A stretch of DNA of 64,000 bases from Bombilactobacillus thymidiniphilus (lineage in GTDB: Bacteria; Bacillota; Bacilli; Lactobacillales; Lactobacillaceae), in the NCBI RefSeq assembly GCF_023380245.1, contig NZ_CP093365.1, positions 496,001 through 560,000 of the forward strand. The letters run 5' to 3'. The position numbers and the translations under genes were made by a program. The notes under the pieces are model-generated. The model worked only from the letters and a program-made list of their open reading frames with translations, did no database searches and was not told the origin of the DNA. Every line of letters begins with the position of its first letter. Position 1 is the first letter of the stretch. Shown piece after piece: positions 38,331 to 47,868 of this stretch.

Positions 38331-38763
38331 CTGTCTTTGCAATCAGCAGAATAAAATGATCCCATGAAAGTTGACTTTCTAAGTCAAGTTGTTCTAATAA
38401 TTTAACTAATTCCGCTTGACTTAAAAATTTCATCTTATGATTTCTATGAATTGTTCCCTTAAGAACAGCTTTTCGTGTTGGATCGCGATTGATTATACCT
38501 TCGTCCAGTGCATCTTCTAATGATGCTCGCAGTTGCCTATGAAAATCCATTGTTGTCTGTTTTTCATGATTTTTTGCATATTCATTCAGTATCTTCTGAT
38601 AAGTTTGTCGATCTAAGTCTGATAGCTTAACCTTAGGTGCAATTATCTTTAAACTTTGCAAGCTAGTCTTATATTTGCTAAATGTTATCGGTCTAACTGC
38701 ACCATTTTTGTATAAATACATCCACTCAGCAAAATAGCGATAAAATAATTGATTTTTGTACAT
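38323..38763 (-). pseudogene. Truncated tyrosine recombinase (minus-strand copy)
   Basis: 146 codons in frame: the core-binding domain (TFSKYKTSLQSLK, then RQLRASLEDALDEGI) and the start of the catalytic domain (LILL-like helix FILLIAKT), then a stop where the palindrome centre is crossed. All catalytic residues are missing, so it cannot be an active integrase. It lies between the hsdS 3' end and the facing copy. Confidence 0.8.
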
Positions 38764-38839
38764 TACTTAAGTCCTTGATTTTAGAGTAATGTATTAATTT
38801 TACTGGTTTTAGTAGATTAGATAAACATTTTTTGTAAAA
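38331..38839 (-). repeat. Inverted repeat C, right arm
   Basis: About 509 bases, inverse of 37778-38289; the arms together with a 41-base centre form a near-perfect kilobase palindrome. Confidence 0.9.
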
Positions 38840-39287
38840 GATATTTCTTTTGTTTTTCTAGTAGCACTATTTTTTGTTTTTGAAAAGTGATATTATCATC
38901 AATTTTTTTAAAAAATTTGCCAATATGGCCTTGTTCTAAGTTTCCTTTTGGCATTAAAAATTTTATTTTCCCAATTTCTTCCTTATTTATTTTTTGCGGA
39001 ATAGCCGTTGTTAGCGTTCTAGCATGTAAATTCTTTTGGAATTCAAATGATTGAATTGAGCTATATAGAAAGTATGAATCAATATCAAAAGGTTTTAACA
39101 AGGCTAAGCTTACATAAAATGCTACTTTTTCATTATTTTTTACCACATTTGGAGTTCCAACATCGCCTATACGTGTCATCAGTACATCATCTTTTTGTGG
39201 ATACACTTTGAACTCACTTTTGAATTCTTCCTCAGTTATAAATTTTTGAGATTTCAATGTTTTAATATTCTCCACTGAAAGAAACAT
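38817..39287 (-). CDS. hsdS: HsdS C-terminal half (second TRD), separated by frameshift
   Basis: 156 residues giving the rest of a type I specificity subunit: MFLSVENIKTLKSQKF, the TRD2 body (VLMTRIGDVGTPNVV) and the C-terminal helix ending KKYLLQKMFI. In the frame just upstream the DNA still reads DGIHQTPNYKDSGI, the normal start of this TRD, so one base lost near 39331 split a single gene. The ATG overlaps the upstream stop (TAATG), so reinitiation could make this half as a separate protein. Confidence 0.8.
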   Translation of the reverse strand: MFLSVENIKTLKSQKFITEEEFKSEFKVYPQKDDVLMTRIGDVGTPNVVKNNEKVAFYVSLALLKPFDIDSYFLYSSIQSFEFQKNLHARTLTTAIPQKINKEEIGKIKFLMPKGNLEQGHIGKFFKKIDDNITFQKQKIVLLEKQKKYLLQKMFI

Positions 39288-39985
39288 TATACCTGAATCT
39301 TTATAATTTGGAGTTTGGTGAATTCCGTCATAACTATTTTTGAAATTTCATCCAGCTTACGTTGTTTCCACTCACCATCAAACCCTTTAAACCGCAATTT
39401 AGGCACAGTTTCATCCTTATCAGGAAACATAAGCTGGGAGAAAGCTTTCTTCAATTCTTTGAGTAATTCTAACTTACGCTCATGAAGAGTGAGGAGATGG
39501 TCAATATTACTAAAAAATTGACTCAAAATTACTTGTTCAGATATATTTGGAATCAATACATTAAAATTAGTCAATATAGGTAGTCTTAAACTATCTACAG
39601 TAGCTTTTACAGTATATTTCAAAGCGTGTCGTTTAAAATTTTTCTTCATACAATATAAGATAAATTTACCTCTACAATCAGAAAAATTACTAATTTTGTA
39701 TACTCTTTGATGATAATCAAATTTTCCATTTACATAGTGATATATATCGCCTAATTTTCCTTCACCAGGAATTAAAATTGCTTCGCCATCAAAAGTATAC
39801 CTATTACTACGCTCAATATTTTCTGATCTAACAAAAAACGGATATTTTCCATCATTTACAGCATCTTGTTGATTGCTTGAGCCAGTTGATATCCTAGCAA
39901 TTTCACCCAACTTACGTTGTTCCCAAGCGTGAGTGAAACCACGAAAGCGAATATTGGGAACCAGTTTTTCTTCCTTTGCATCCAT
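39287..39985 (-). CDS. hsdS: HsdS N-terminal half (first TRD and central helix)
   Basis: 232 residues of the type I specificity subunit, which directs HsdM and HsdR to their DNA target. Contains PNIRFRGFTHAWEQRKLGEIARIS, the first TRD (SSNQQDAV...GEGKLGDIYHY), the long dimerising helix (LTLHERKLELLKELKKAF) and ends in an out-of-frame tail. Half-length HsdS proteins can sometimes dimerise into a working subunit that reads a symmetric target, so loss of activity is not certain. Overlaps hsdM by one base (TAATG). Confidence 0.85.
   Translation of the reverse strand: MDAKEEKLVPNIRFRGFTHAWEQRKLGEIARISTGSSNQQDAVNDGKYPFFVRSENIERSNRYTFDGEAILIPGEGKLGDIYHYVNGKFDYHQRVYKISNFSDCRGKFILYCMKKNFKRHALKYTVKATVDSLRLPILTNFNVLIPNISEQVILSQFFSNIDHLLTLHERKLELLKELKKAFSQLMFPDKDETVPKLRFKGFDGEWKQRKLDEISKIVMTEFTKLQIIKIQV
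39329..39499 (-). repeat. Inverted repeat B, right arm
   Basis: 171 bases, inverse of 37144-37314. The frameshift in hsdS lies right at its 39329 border, so an imperfect past inversion at this repeat could have caused it. Confidence 0.9.
39906..39934 (-). repeat. Inverted repeat A, right arm
   Basis: 29 bases, exact inverse of 36700-36728, near the 5' end of the expressed hsdS. Confidence 0.9.
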
Positions 39986-41646
39986 TATTTAAACAGCTCC
40001 TTCAATAGTTCAAGATCATGCTGGGTCGTCTCGTCAGAACCCACCAATTTATCTAAACTAGAAGCAATTTCTGAATTAAGCTTCTTAATTTGTTTGTTAT
40101 CTTCACCATACTCTTTAACCAATTTCTCAATATCAACTGGCACTTCCTCTTCAAATGTATCAACATAGCGGGGAATATTGAGGTTATAGTCGTTTTCTCG
40201 AATTTCATCAATTGTTGCTAAGTGCGCATACTTGTCAAGATCTTTACGTTCTCTGTAAGTCTTAATAATCTTGTCAATATTCTCATCAGTTAGGTAATTT
40301 TGATTCTTACCTTTTTCAAAATCCTTAGAAGCATCAATAAAGAGAATATCATTAGTTGAGCGCTTTTTCTTAAACACTATAATTACAGTCGGAATGGACG
40401 TCCCATAGAATAAGTTAGCTGGTAAACCAATCACCGTATAAATCTGATTTCCTGTTTGATGTTCAATCAAGTTCTTACGAATAATGCCTTCTGCAGCCCC
40501 GCGGAACAACACTCCGTGCGGTAGTACAATAGCCATGGTACCTTCATCATTTAAATGATATAAGCTGTGCAAAACAAAAGCATAATCGGCTTTAGTTTTA
40601 GGTGCTAATTTGCCATATTCTTTAAAACGCGGATCCTTCAATTTTGTTTCACTATTGTCCCAACGTGCTGAATATGGCGGATTAGCAACTACTGCATCAA
40701 AGGATCGCGGATGATCAATACCGTCAGCATCAGGACCATCAGGCCAATCGCTTTCTAATGTATCAGCATTAGATAAGACCATGTTAGTATAAGAGACACC
40801 GTGCATCATTAAGTTCATCCGCGCCAAGTTATAAGTGGTCGTATTCTTTTCTTGACCATGGAATCGCATCGCACCTGGACGGTTGCCCCCAGGTAATTCA
40901 TTTTGTACTGTTAATAATAATGAACCTGATCCACAAGTTGGATCGTAAACTGAGAAAGTTTGATCTGATTTTTCAACGCCATGAACAGCAATCTTAGCCA
41001 GAACCTTTGATACTTCGTGTGGTGTATAAAACTCTCCACCCTTTTTACCAGCTGAAGCCGCAAACTGACCAATTAAGTATTCATAAATTGACCCCAGAAT
41101 GTCCTTTCCGTCAGCACCATTATATTCAATTCCATCAATTAAATTGGCAATTTTACTTAATGATTTAGCTCTAATGGTAGTTGTTGCTCCCAAGCGCGAA
41201 TCGCTCAAATTGATATCATTGAAAACGCCGCTAAAGTCTTGAACAGCTTCTTTATTAAGGGAAGAATTTTTATTGAAGTTATCAAACAAATCTTGATAAT
41301 CACTAGGAACAACTTTACTATTATTGATCTTATCAATCAGTGAAGCCCAAGTATCCTCCGGTTCCATCGCATAACCTAAACTTGAAGAAATATCTTCCAG
41401 ATAATCCTCCAACTCACTCCCCACTGCTTGTTTCTTATATGCATCATTAACCGACTGACCTGGCTCAATATCAATAATATTATTATCAAATAAATATTTT
41501 TCTTGTTGCTCCGACAAATAGCGATAAAACATAAACGCCAGAATATAATTTTTGTATTCTGAAGCATCCATACTTCCGCGTAATTCATTAGCCATTGTCC
41601 ATAATTCTTTTTCTACTTGCTCTTCTTTTATCAATTTGTCTGTCAT
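39985..41646 (-). CDS. hsdM: Type I restriction-modification methyltransferase HsdM
   Basis: N6-adenine DNA methyltransferase, 553 aa. N-terminal HsdM helical domain (WTMANELRGSMDASEYKNYILAFMFYRYLSE), FYTPHEVSKVLAKI, AdoMet-binding motif I DPTCGSGSLLL and catalytic motif IV NPPYSARW. Complete and probably active. Lies 12 bases after hsdR and overlaps hsdS by one base: hsdR-hsdM-hsdS operon. Confidence 0.95.
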   Translation of the reverse strand: MTDKLIKEEQVEKELWTMANELRGSMDASEYKNYILAFMFYRYLSEQQEKYLFDNNIIDIEPGQSVNDAYKKQAVGSELEDYLEDISSSLGYAMEPEDTWASLIDKINNSKVVPSDYQDLFDNFNKNSSLNKEAVQDFSGVFNDINLSDSRLGATTTIRAKSLSKIANLIDGIEYNGADGKDILGSIYEYLIGQFAASAGKKGGEFYTPHEVSKVLAKIAVHGVEKSDQTFSVYDPTCGSGSLLLTVQNELPGGNRPGAMRFHGQEKNTTTYNLARMNLMMHGVSYTNMVLSNADTLESDWPDGPDADGIDHPRSFDAVVANPPYSARWDNSETKLKDPRFKEYGKLAPKTKADYAFVLHSLYHLNDEGTMAIVLPHGVLFRGAAEGIIRKNLIEHQTGNQIYTVIGLPANLFYGTSIPTVIIVFKKKRSTNDILFIDASKDFEKGKNQNYLTDENIDKIIKTYRERKDLDKYAHLATIDEIRENDYNLNIPRYVDTFEEEVPVDIEKLVKEYGEDNKQIKKLNSEIASSLDKLVGSDETTQHDLELLKELFK

Positions 41647-41658
41647 ATTATCGGACTC

Positions 41659-44600
41659 CTATTTATTTTTGTCCATGTCGTCAGCTTTTTGATAGATTGC
41701 ATCTCGTAAACTATTGCGATATTTAATCTTCGATAGATTTTTAACTTTTTCATCTTTAGCTAACATCTTATAACTAGCACTTGCTTCAGTTACAATATCA
41801 CTGAGTTGTCTGGCGTTATCTAAATCCTGTTTACCGTATACATGTTGCCCAAATAGATTACGCAACTTAGCAAGTGAAATAACGTTCTCAATACCCCACT
41901 TCATCTGGAAGTACAACAATTCGTCATCTAAAACTACTGAGTGCGCCGCTTCAATAACTTCATCACTATTCTGTAAGTGATACGGATATTTTAATTTGGA
42001 GTCTTCAGATGGGTACTCACCCTTAATAATGGCACCAGTTGCCTTTTTGATTTTCTTAGCATAAGTTTGATCTTCTAATCCGTCGGCAAATTTATGGATT
42101 TCTTCTTGCGTAGTTTCTGCCGCCTTCATTTTATTCTCATGGACTTGATTCAGTAATTGTTCGATTAATTCAGTTAAGTAGTCATAATTGACAGTAACAT
42201 CCCTTATCTTCTTAACGTGAAAATCAATTTGCGGCAGCGGAATATTTTTTTTCTTAGAAATATGTCGTTTTAATTCATTAGTCAAAACCGTCGTTAAGAA
42301 AGTTTCTTCATCAGATGTCATTCCCAATGCTTTAATTAAACCATCGGGATCATCATAATCGAAGCCTTGTCCACCATTTGCATCATCTGGTTTATCATAC
42401 TGTTTTAACTTAGCAATCCCGGCACTATAGTTCTGTAATTCTTTAATCGCCTCTTCTTTAGCATGTTCAGATTTTGGTACATCACTCAAATTATCCGTCA
42501 AATTACGTAAGTTAGTAACATTTTGCTTAACTGATTTAAATGTCTCTTCATAACTAGGAGCAGTGACGCCGTCTTCCACATTTTTACTTTTCCGCTCTTC
42601 TTCTGACAGTTCGGCTGACTTTTCATCAGCATAAATTGCTAAAGCGCGATTCATTAGCTTTTCGTTTTGCGCTGGCCAGCGGTAATTAATTATATGCCCC
42701 CACGGCTTATCTTCCATGTCATCAATTCGGTTGGTACGTGAATATGCTTGGATTAAACCTGCATCTTTTAAGGTACGATCAACATATAAAGTGTTTAATT
42801 GTGGAGCATCAAAACCTGTCAACAGCTGGTCGACTACAATTACAATATCCAGGTAATTTTTATCACTGACAGTTTTATTAAGCCGCGAAATAACATCTTG
42901 AGTATAACCAGCTGTATCATCCATTTCAAAGTTAGTGCCAAATTCCTTGTTATAGATTTGAATGGCACGAAATAGACCTTGATTAGTTGATACCATTGTA
43001 TCCGTATCGGAAGTATTATAACTGAAAGTCACAGCCACCTTTAAAAGTGGCTTCCTATCTTTATCATCAAGCTTAAGATGAACTTGATTGTAAGCTGCAT
43101 TTTCTTGATTAACCCGCTGAAATTCATCAAAATACATCATTGCCATTGGTGTACTTGCTTTCATTCCACCAACATGCGTTGTAAATAAAGCATTATATTT
43201 GCCTTCATTAGAACGATTAGGCCAATTGTCAAAAATATCTTTGACTACTGCTTTAACATGATCCGGATTTTCATCATAAAAACTAGTCGTAATTTCATCG
43301 TCCATATCTTCTGGTGTTAAATTATCAATTTTATCCTGAATTTTTGCTTGCGACCATTTAGGATATTGCTTATGATAAAACGCTGGTAAATAAGTGCTTT
43401 TTACACTTTCAATATCAAAAGTATTTTCAAAATCAACTTTAAAACCTAAAACATTGTGATCAGCAATCGCATCCCTAATCGTATAAGAATGGAGTAATGG
43501 TCCAAAAATATCTTCCGTCCTCAGCCCTTTAGTAGTGTCATCAAAGGTGGGTGTACCCGTGTACCCGACCCAAGCAGAGTGCTTGAAAGTCTGCTGGATT
43601 AGCTTAAAAGCATCCCCTGCGGTTGAACGATGTGCTTCATCAACAATAAAAACAAAATGTTTATCAGGTGCTTTGAATGATTTGCGCTTAACAAGCGTTG
43701 CAAGTTTTTGAACTGAAGTAACAATAATATTATTATCTTTCTTTTTTAGCTTGCGACTTAATTCATTAGTATTTCTGGTACTTTGAATATTTTCTGTGGC
43801 TTCATTAATATTAGTGTCTGGATCATAAGCACGGTAATTTTCTAATGTTTGCTTAGTTAAGACAATACGGTCAACTAGAAAAACCACCTTATCAATATTT
43901 GGCATTCGACTAGCTAACCAAGCCGTTTTAAAACTAGTAATGGTTTTACCCGACCCCGTAGTGTGCCAGATGTAACCGAGTTTATTAACACCAAAATCAA
44001 AATCTGCCTGTTTAATTTTTTCAATAACAGCTTGCGTTGCATAAACTTGATATGGCCGCATCACTTTTAAGCTTTCATTGTTTTTAGTACCGTCTAAAAT
44101 CATATAATTAGTTGCCATTTTATGAGCCATTGGAATTGACAACATCGAATCAGCAAATTCTCGCCAGTTACGCACAGTCTTCTTTTTAAGCCCATTTTTA
44201 CGTTGCCAATTGAAAGCAAAATCTTTATTAAACTTGTCTTTAGTAGTATTCGCCATATACTTAACATTATTCGGTGACATGGCTACCAAAATTTGCACCA
44301 AAGAAAAAATATCGCTATATTGATTTTCATCAATATATTGATTCATCTGATTAAGTGCTTCATTAATATCATGCGTACTCCGTTTTTCTTCAATTTGAAT
44401 AACCGGTAAGCCGTTAATTAGCAGTGTGGTATCAAATCTACGGTTTTCTTTACCTAATATTTTTGCCGGTCGCCTGATTTGATTAACAACTTGATAAACA
44501 GTATCACCTGCACCAACCTGTGCCTGATCAAATAAAGTCAAATACACATGTCGTCCATTATCCAAATCAATTTCAATTTGGGATTTTCCATTTAAACCAT

Positions 44601-44913
44601 AAAGAAACTGACCTGCTTCATAAGGAGTTTTTATATCAGAAATAATGCGCTGAATTTGTTTGAATTCCGCGGAGCTAAGTTTCTCATAGTTTAAAGTTCC
44701 TTGATTATTTTGCTCGACAATCTTCTTGAAATTTGCCCATAGTTGTTCTGTAGTTTTTATTCCAGGTTCATACTTCCATAGCTTAGTTTTAGTTATATAA
44801 TCTCTTTCAGAACAATTGTCTTTCATGTGTTCTGCGGATTGCGTGGTATCGATCACTCCAGTAGAAAGATATTGAATCAATTCTGTTTCAAATTCATCTT
44901 CACTCATTACCAT
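41659..44913 (-). CDS. hsdR: Type I restriction endonuclease HsdR
   Basis: Motor and nuclease subunit, 1084 aa. N-terminal PD-(D/E)XK nuclease (RFDTTLLINGLPVIQIEEKRS with the E-x-K pair), helicase motif I HTTGSGKTITSF, motif II VDEAHRS, motif III GYTGTP and motif VI QAYSRTNR are all present, followed by the C-terminal HsdM-binding region. First gene of the operon; ATG at 44913 follows GGGGGAAA. Restriction depends on a functional HsdS, which is split here. Confidence 0.95.
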   Translation of the reverse strand: MVMSEDEFETELIQYLSTGVIDTTQSAEHMKDNCSERDYITKTKLWKYEPGIKTTEQLWANFKKIVEQNNQGTLNYEKLSSAEFKQIQRIISDIKTPYEAGQFLYGLNGKSQIEIDLDNGRHVYLTLFDQAQVGAGDTVYQVVNQIRRPAKILGKENRRFDTTLLINGLPVIQIEEKRSTHDINEALNQMNQYIDENQYSDIFSLVQILVAMSPNNVKYMANTTKDKFNKDFAFNWQRKNGLKKKTVRNWREFADSMLSIPMAHKMATNYMILDGTKNNESLKVMRPYQVYATQAVIEKIKQADFDFGVNKLGYIWHTTGSGKTITSFKTAWLASRMPNIDKVVFLVDRIVLTKQTLENYRAYDPDTNINEATENIQSTRNTNELSRKLKKKDNNIIVTSVQKLATLVKRKSFKAPDKHFVFIVDEAHRSTAGDAFKLIQQTFKHSAWVGYTGTPTFDDTTKGLRTEDIFGPLLHSYTIRDAIADHNVLGFKVDFENTFDIESVKSTYLPAFYHKQYPKWSQAKIQDKIDNLTPEDMDDEITTSFYDENPDHVKAVVKDIFDNWPNRSNEGKYNALFTTHVGGMKASTPMAMMYFDEFQRVNQENAAYNQVHLKLDDKDRKPLLKVAVTFSYNTSDTDTMVSTNQGLFRAIQIYNKEFGTNFEMDDTAGYTQDVISRLNKTVSDKNYLDIVIVVDQLLTGFDAPQLNTLYVDRTLKDAGLIQAYSRTNRIDDMEDKPWGHIINYRWPAQNEKLMNRALAIYADEKSAELSEEERKSKNVEDGVTAPSYEETFKSVKQNVTNLRNLTDNLSDVPKSEHAKEEAIKELQNYSAGIAKLKQYDKPDDANGGQGFDYDDPDGLIKALGMTSDEETFLTTVLTNELKRHISKKKNIPLPQIDFHVKKIRDVTVNYDYLTELIEQLLNQVHENKMKAAETTQEEIHKFADGLEDQTYAKKIKKATGAIIKGEYPSEDSKLKYPYHLQNSDEVIEAAHSVVLDDELLYFQMKWGIENVISLAKLRNLFGQHVYGKQDLDNARQLSDIVTEASASYKMLAKDEKVKNLSKIKYRNSLRDAIYQKADDMDKNK

Positions 44914-45205
44914 TTTTATTTTCCCCCATTTATTTCCTTAAATTTACTATATGGATCCTTTCGATCTAATGGTTGAAATATTACAAATTGCAGTGTACCG
45001 CTTACAAAAGTTACCACTGCTTCCATTCTCATTTTGTTGAGTGCCTTATTAAAATTACATATATTTATCTAATAAATTCATTATGTACCTTTCTTACAAT
45101 CTAGTCAGTACTTTTTTACAAATTATTTTGTACATTTCCAAAACCACAAAACATAGTCAACCGATAAAATTAGGATATTTACAAATATTCAACTTGTCGT
45201 TTTCC
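44914..45205. other. Intergenic gap upstream of hsdR
   Basis: About 290 AT-rich bases between the hsdR start and the antiporter-copy terminator. The hsdR promoter must be here but no convincing -35/-10 pair was singled out. No gene or RNA seen. Confidence 0.5.
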
Positions 45206-45207
45206 AC

Positions 45208-45237
45208 ACAAAAAAAGCACTTGAATTAAGTGCTTTT
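45208..45237 (-). terminator. Terminator after the truncated antiporter copy
   Basis: AAGCACTT-gaatt-AAGTGCTT stem with a minus-strand T run; nearly the same as the terminator at 55713-55741 behind the intact copy. Confidence 0.85.
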
Positions 45238-45270
45238 CTGTCAATAACTTTCTAACAAAACAGCTCGTAC

Positions 45271-46713
45271 TTACCTTGGCTTGCTTAAATCTGTGTGCAA
45301 TTTGGAAATCTCTTCCCAGGGTCCAGTTAAAATCAGATGATCATGTAACTGCATAATTGTTTCACCATGCGGAATCAGTGACTTTCTTTGCCGAATAATC
45401 CTACTGATAGTAACATCCTTAGGCAGTTGCGAAATTTGAGTTCCTGCAAAATTAGGATTCAAAATCTCAAATTCAAAGATTTGCGAATGAACCGAGGTAA
45501 TTAACGGTAAAATCCGTGGTGATTCAATTGCAGACCGTAAAACACCTACGCCCACATCAAACGTGTTGAAGTATTCAATATCGGCTTGTTCTAATTTTTG
45601 GGTCATTTGACTAGTTTCTTCAAGATCAGGATTATCCAAACGAACTAAAACACGCTCGACACCATACTTTTTGGCGGCTAAAGCTAATTCATAATTAGTT
45701 TGGGAAAAAATATGCGCGATCACTAAAATGTCAGTATCAAATACTCCCTCTTCAATCAAAGTCTTTTCATCCAAGTTACGAACTCCAGTTACCGGCGCAG
45801 TAGAATGAAAAGTTTCATAACTTTCTTGATGAGTAGTATAAAGCGAAACGTCATACCATTCTGATGGTAATTGTTGGCAAGCAGTTACGGACAAAGACGT
45901 TACACCAATGATATGAACATTAGTTTTATTAACTTGCTGTTCTTCAGGTTGATACAATTTTTTAAACATGAGCGGACCGAGTAAGCAAGTCAAGACAGCA
46001 CCTATGATAAAAGCGCCCCCTTGTTCACTAGTTAAAGCATGAATATCCTGGGCAATTGCCACACCAGATATAACTAAAGTAATCGTCGTTTCAGCCAGCC
46101 AAGTACCCGCAATAGAATTTTTCTTCGAAAAGAGCAACTGTAAACCAAAGTAACTAGGTAATTTGGCGATTAAAAAGGCAACTAATAACAGGGGGATCAA
46201 AATTAAGGTAGTTTTGGAACTTAAAAGTGTGACAAGATTCAATTTGACACCAGTTAAAATAAAGAAAAATGGAATGAGCAAACCATAGCCAATCGCATTC
46301 AACTTCATTTCTGTACTCTTTTGTGGCTCAAGCAACTTAATCACAATACCAGCCAAGAATGCCCCTAAGATATTTTCGGCTCCAACTGACACTGCCATAA
46401 CAACCAAAATGATAATAACCAAGAAAGCAAAACGCATATCCAGTTGTGTAGTCGATTTAGTAAATTTATTGAAATTTTTAAAAAAGTTGTGAAAACGTGT
46501 CAATAAGAAGGCTGCTGCTAAAAAGACAAGTGAAAGCAGCCACAAAGTGGCACCATTACCACTTTTAATGGAGGAATAAACAGTTAAGCCTAATAGTGGT
46601 ATAATTTCTCCCAAAACACCCACCAATAATAATGTTTGCCCGTAAGTATTACCGAGCAGATTATTTTCTTTCAAAATACTAATCATGACGCCTAAAGGAA
46701 CTGTGGCGAACAA
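45271..46713 (-). pseudogene. 5'-truncated second copy of the cation/proton antiporter
   Basis: 480 codons matching the intact antiporter (55776-57626) from its residue ~140 to the end, but the first four or so membrane helices and the native start are missing. The homology stops near 46713, 25 bases from the stop of the reductase gene of the peptide cluster. Bases 45314-46489 are identical to 55819-56994, while both ends differ (for example VPLG/VSLG and a different last ten residues). A channel lacking its N-terminal third is unlikely to work. Confidence 0.85.
45314..46489. repeat. Long direct repeat, left copy (1,176 bp identical)
   Basis: Identical base for base to 55819-56994 with a constant offset of 10,505 and no indel in my line-by-line comparison. 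Sequence outside the block is clearly diverged on both sides although still homologous. The pair brackets the peptide cluster. Confidence 0.9.
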
Positions 46714-46737
46714 ATTAGATCTAAAACTAGAATCACC

Positions 46738-47850
46738 TTATTCTCGATAGTTCATAATAACCTTGCCAAAACGAGCATTAACATTATAAGTTTGGTGTAA
46801 AAAATCATCTCCATTATTTGGTGTAAATGATCCATAAATTTTAAAAGGTGGATTCTTTATGTCATATCTTCTTATAGCTTGAACCAAATCTTCAGTGGTT
46901 CCAATGCAATTACCTATAATTGAAATATTATTTATCATTACTTGGAGCATAATATCTTGTAGTTTATTTTCAATTACATAATCAGTCGGCTCATAAAAAG
47001 TTTTATGCTGATTTTTATAACCACATGTAATATATCTACCTCCTACATTGAGATGATTGACAGCGGTTCCAATATGAAGATCAAAAAAAGGATCAAAAAT
47101 GACATCAAATTTTCCCAGAATATCTGGCCATTTAATATTTTTACGTTCCATATAAAAATACTCTGCACCTTGCACAGTACTCAATTCTTCTTTGCTCCAT
47201 GGTGTAGTTGATAAAATAGTAGTGTTAATACCACGATTCAGCAATCCTCTAATTATAAATAGCGAAGTATTAGAACGTGCACTCAATACTAGTGCACGTT
47301 CAGTACTATTTATATTACTACGTCTAATCATACTTTCAGATGTTTGGCCACCAATAGAAAATCCCGCAGCAATATTATTAGATATCTTAGTGTCTATTTT
47401 CAATAATTTAGAATGATGGAGCCTTAACCAACCTTTTGATGCTTCATTAGTCACAACCCCAGGGGCAACATTAGGAGCAGGAGCATCAGGATATGCACAG
47501 TCAGGAATAACTCTATCACCTATTTTTAAATCTTTAACATCTGGACCAATTGCTATTACTTCGCCAACAAAATCAGATCCAAAATATGATATAGGAGATG
47601 CTTCACTCTCAAGTCCATAATTGATTTTATTACCATTTTTAACAATAATAGCTTTGTCACGATAATTACACGAAAAAGAAAGTACTTTTATTAATACAAA
47701 ACCACTATTTTTATAACTGCCTTTATCAAATCTTGGTTTATTAACATCTAAAGTGCCAACTTTTATTTCATTTTCTGCTATCTGTATAGGATTACTATTA
47801 CATCTAGAATAAGGAATTAATTTGTCATTTATCAAACCTATAATTTTCAA
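46738..47850 (-). CDS. Medium-chain dehydrogenase/reductase, LtnJ-like (candidate dehydroalanine reductase)
   Basis: 370-residue MDR protein. Substrate-domain motif SFSCNYRDKAIIV, FGSDFVGEVIAIGPDVKDLKIGDRVIP, then the nucleotide-binding half (ERALVLSARSNTSLFIIRGLLNRG). It resembles LtnJ/LanJA of two-component lantibiotics, which reduces dehydroalanine to D-alanine with NAD(P)H. Last gene of the peptide operon. The start is TTG 47850, eight bases after GGAGG; the ATG at 47865 has that GGAGG inside its own coding sequence. Role is inferred from family and context. Confidence 0.75.
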   Translation of the reverse strand: MKIIGLINDKLIPYSRCNSNPIQIAENEIKVGTLDVNKPRFDKGSYKNSGFVLIKVLSFSCNYRDKAIIVKNGNKINYGLESEASPISYFGSDFVGEVIAIGPDVKDLKIGDRVIPDCAYPDAPAPNVAPGVVTNEASKGWLRLHHSKLLKIDTKISNNIAAGFSIGGQTSESMIRRSNINSTERALVLSARSNTSLFIIRGLLNRGINTTILSTTPWSKEELSTVQGAEYFYMERKNIKWPDILGKFDVIFDPFFDLHIGTAVNHLNVGGRYITCGYKNQHKTFYEPTDYVIENKLQDIMLQVMINNISIIGNCIGTTEDLVQAIRRYDIKNPPFKIYGSFTPNNGDDFLHQTYNVNARFGKVIMNYRE

Positions 47851-47868
47851 CTTTATAACCTCCATGAA

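Noticed and set aside
36700..39934. CRISPR array or transposon ends as explanation of the repeats
   Set aside because: Repeats are few, long, inverted and lie inside hsdS reading frames; no transposase or spacer pattern.
45271..46713. Second functional antiporter gene
   Set aside because: It lacks the N-terminal ~140 residues, a native start and a promoter-proximal ribosome site.
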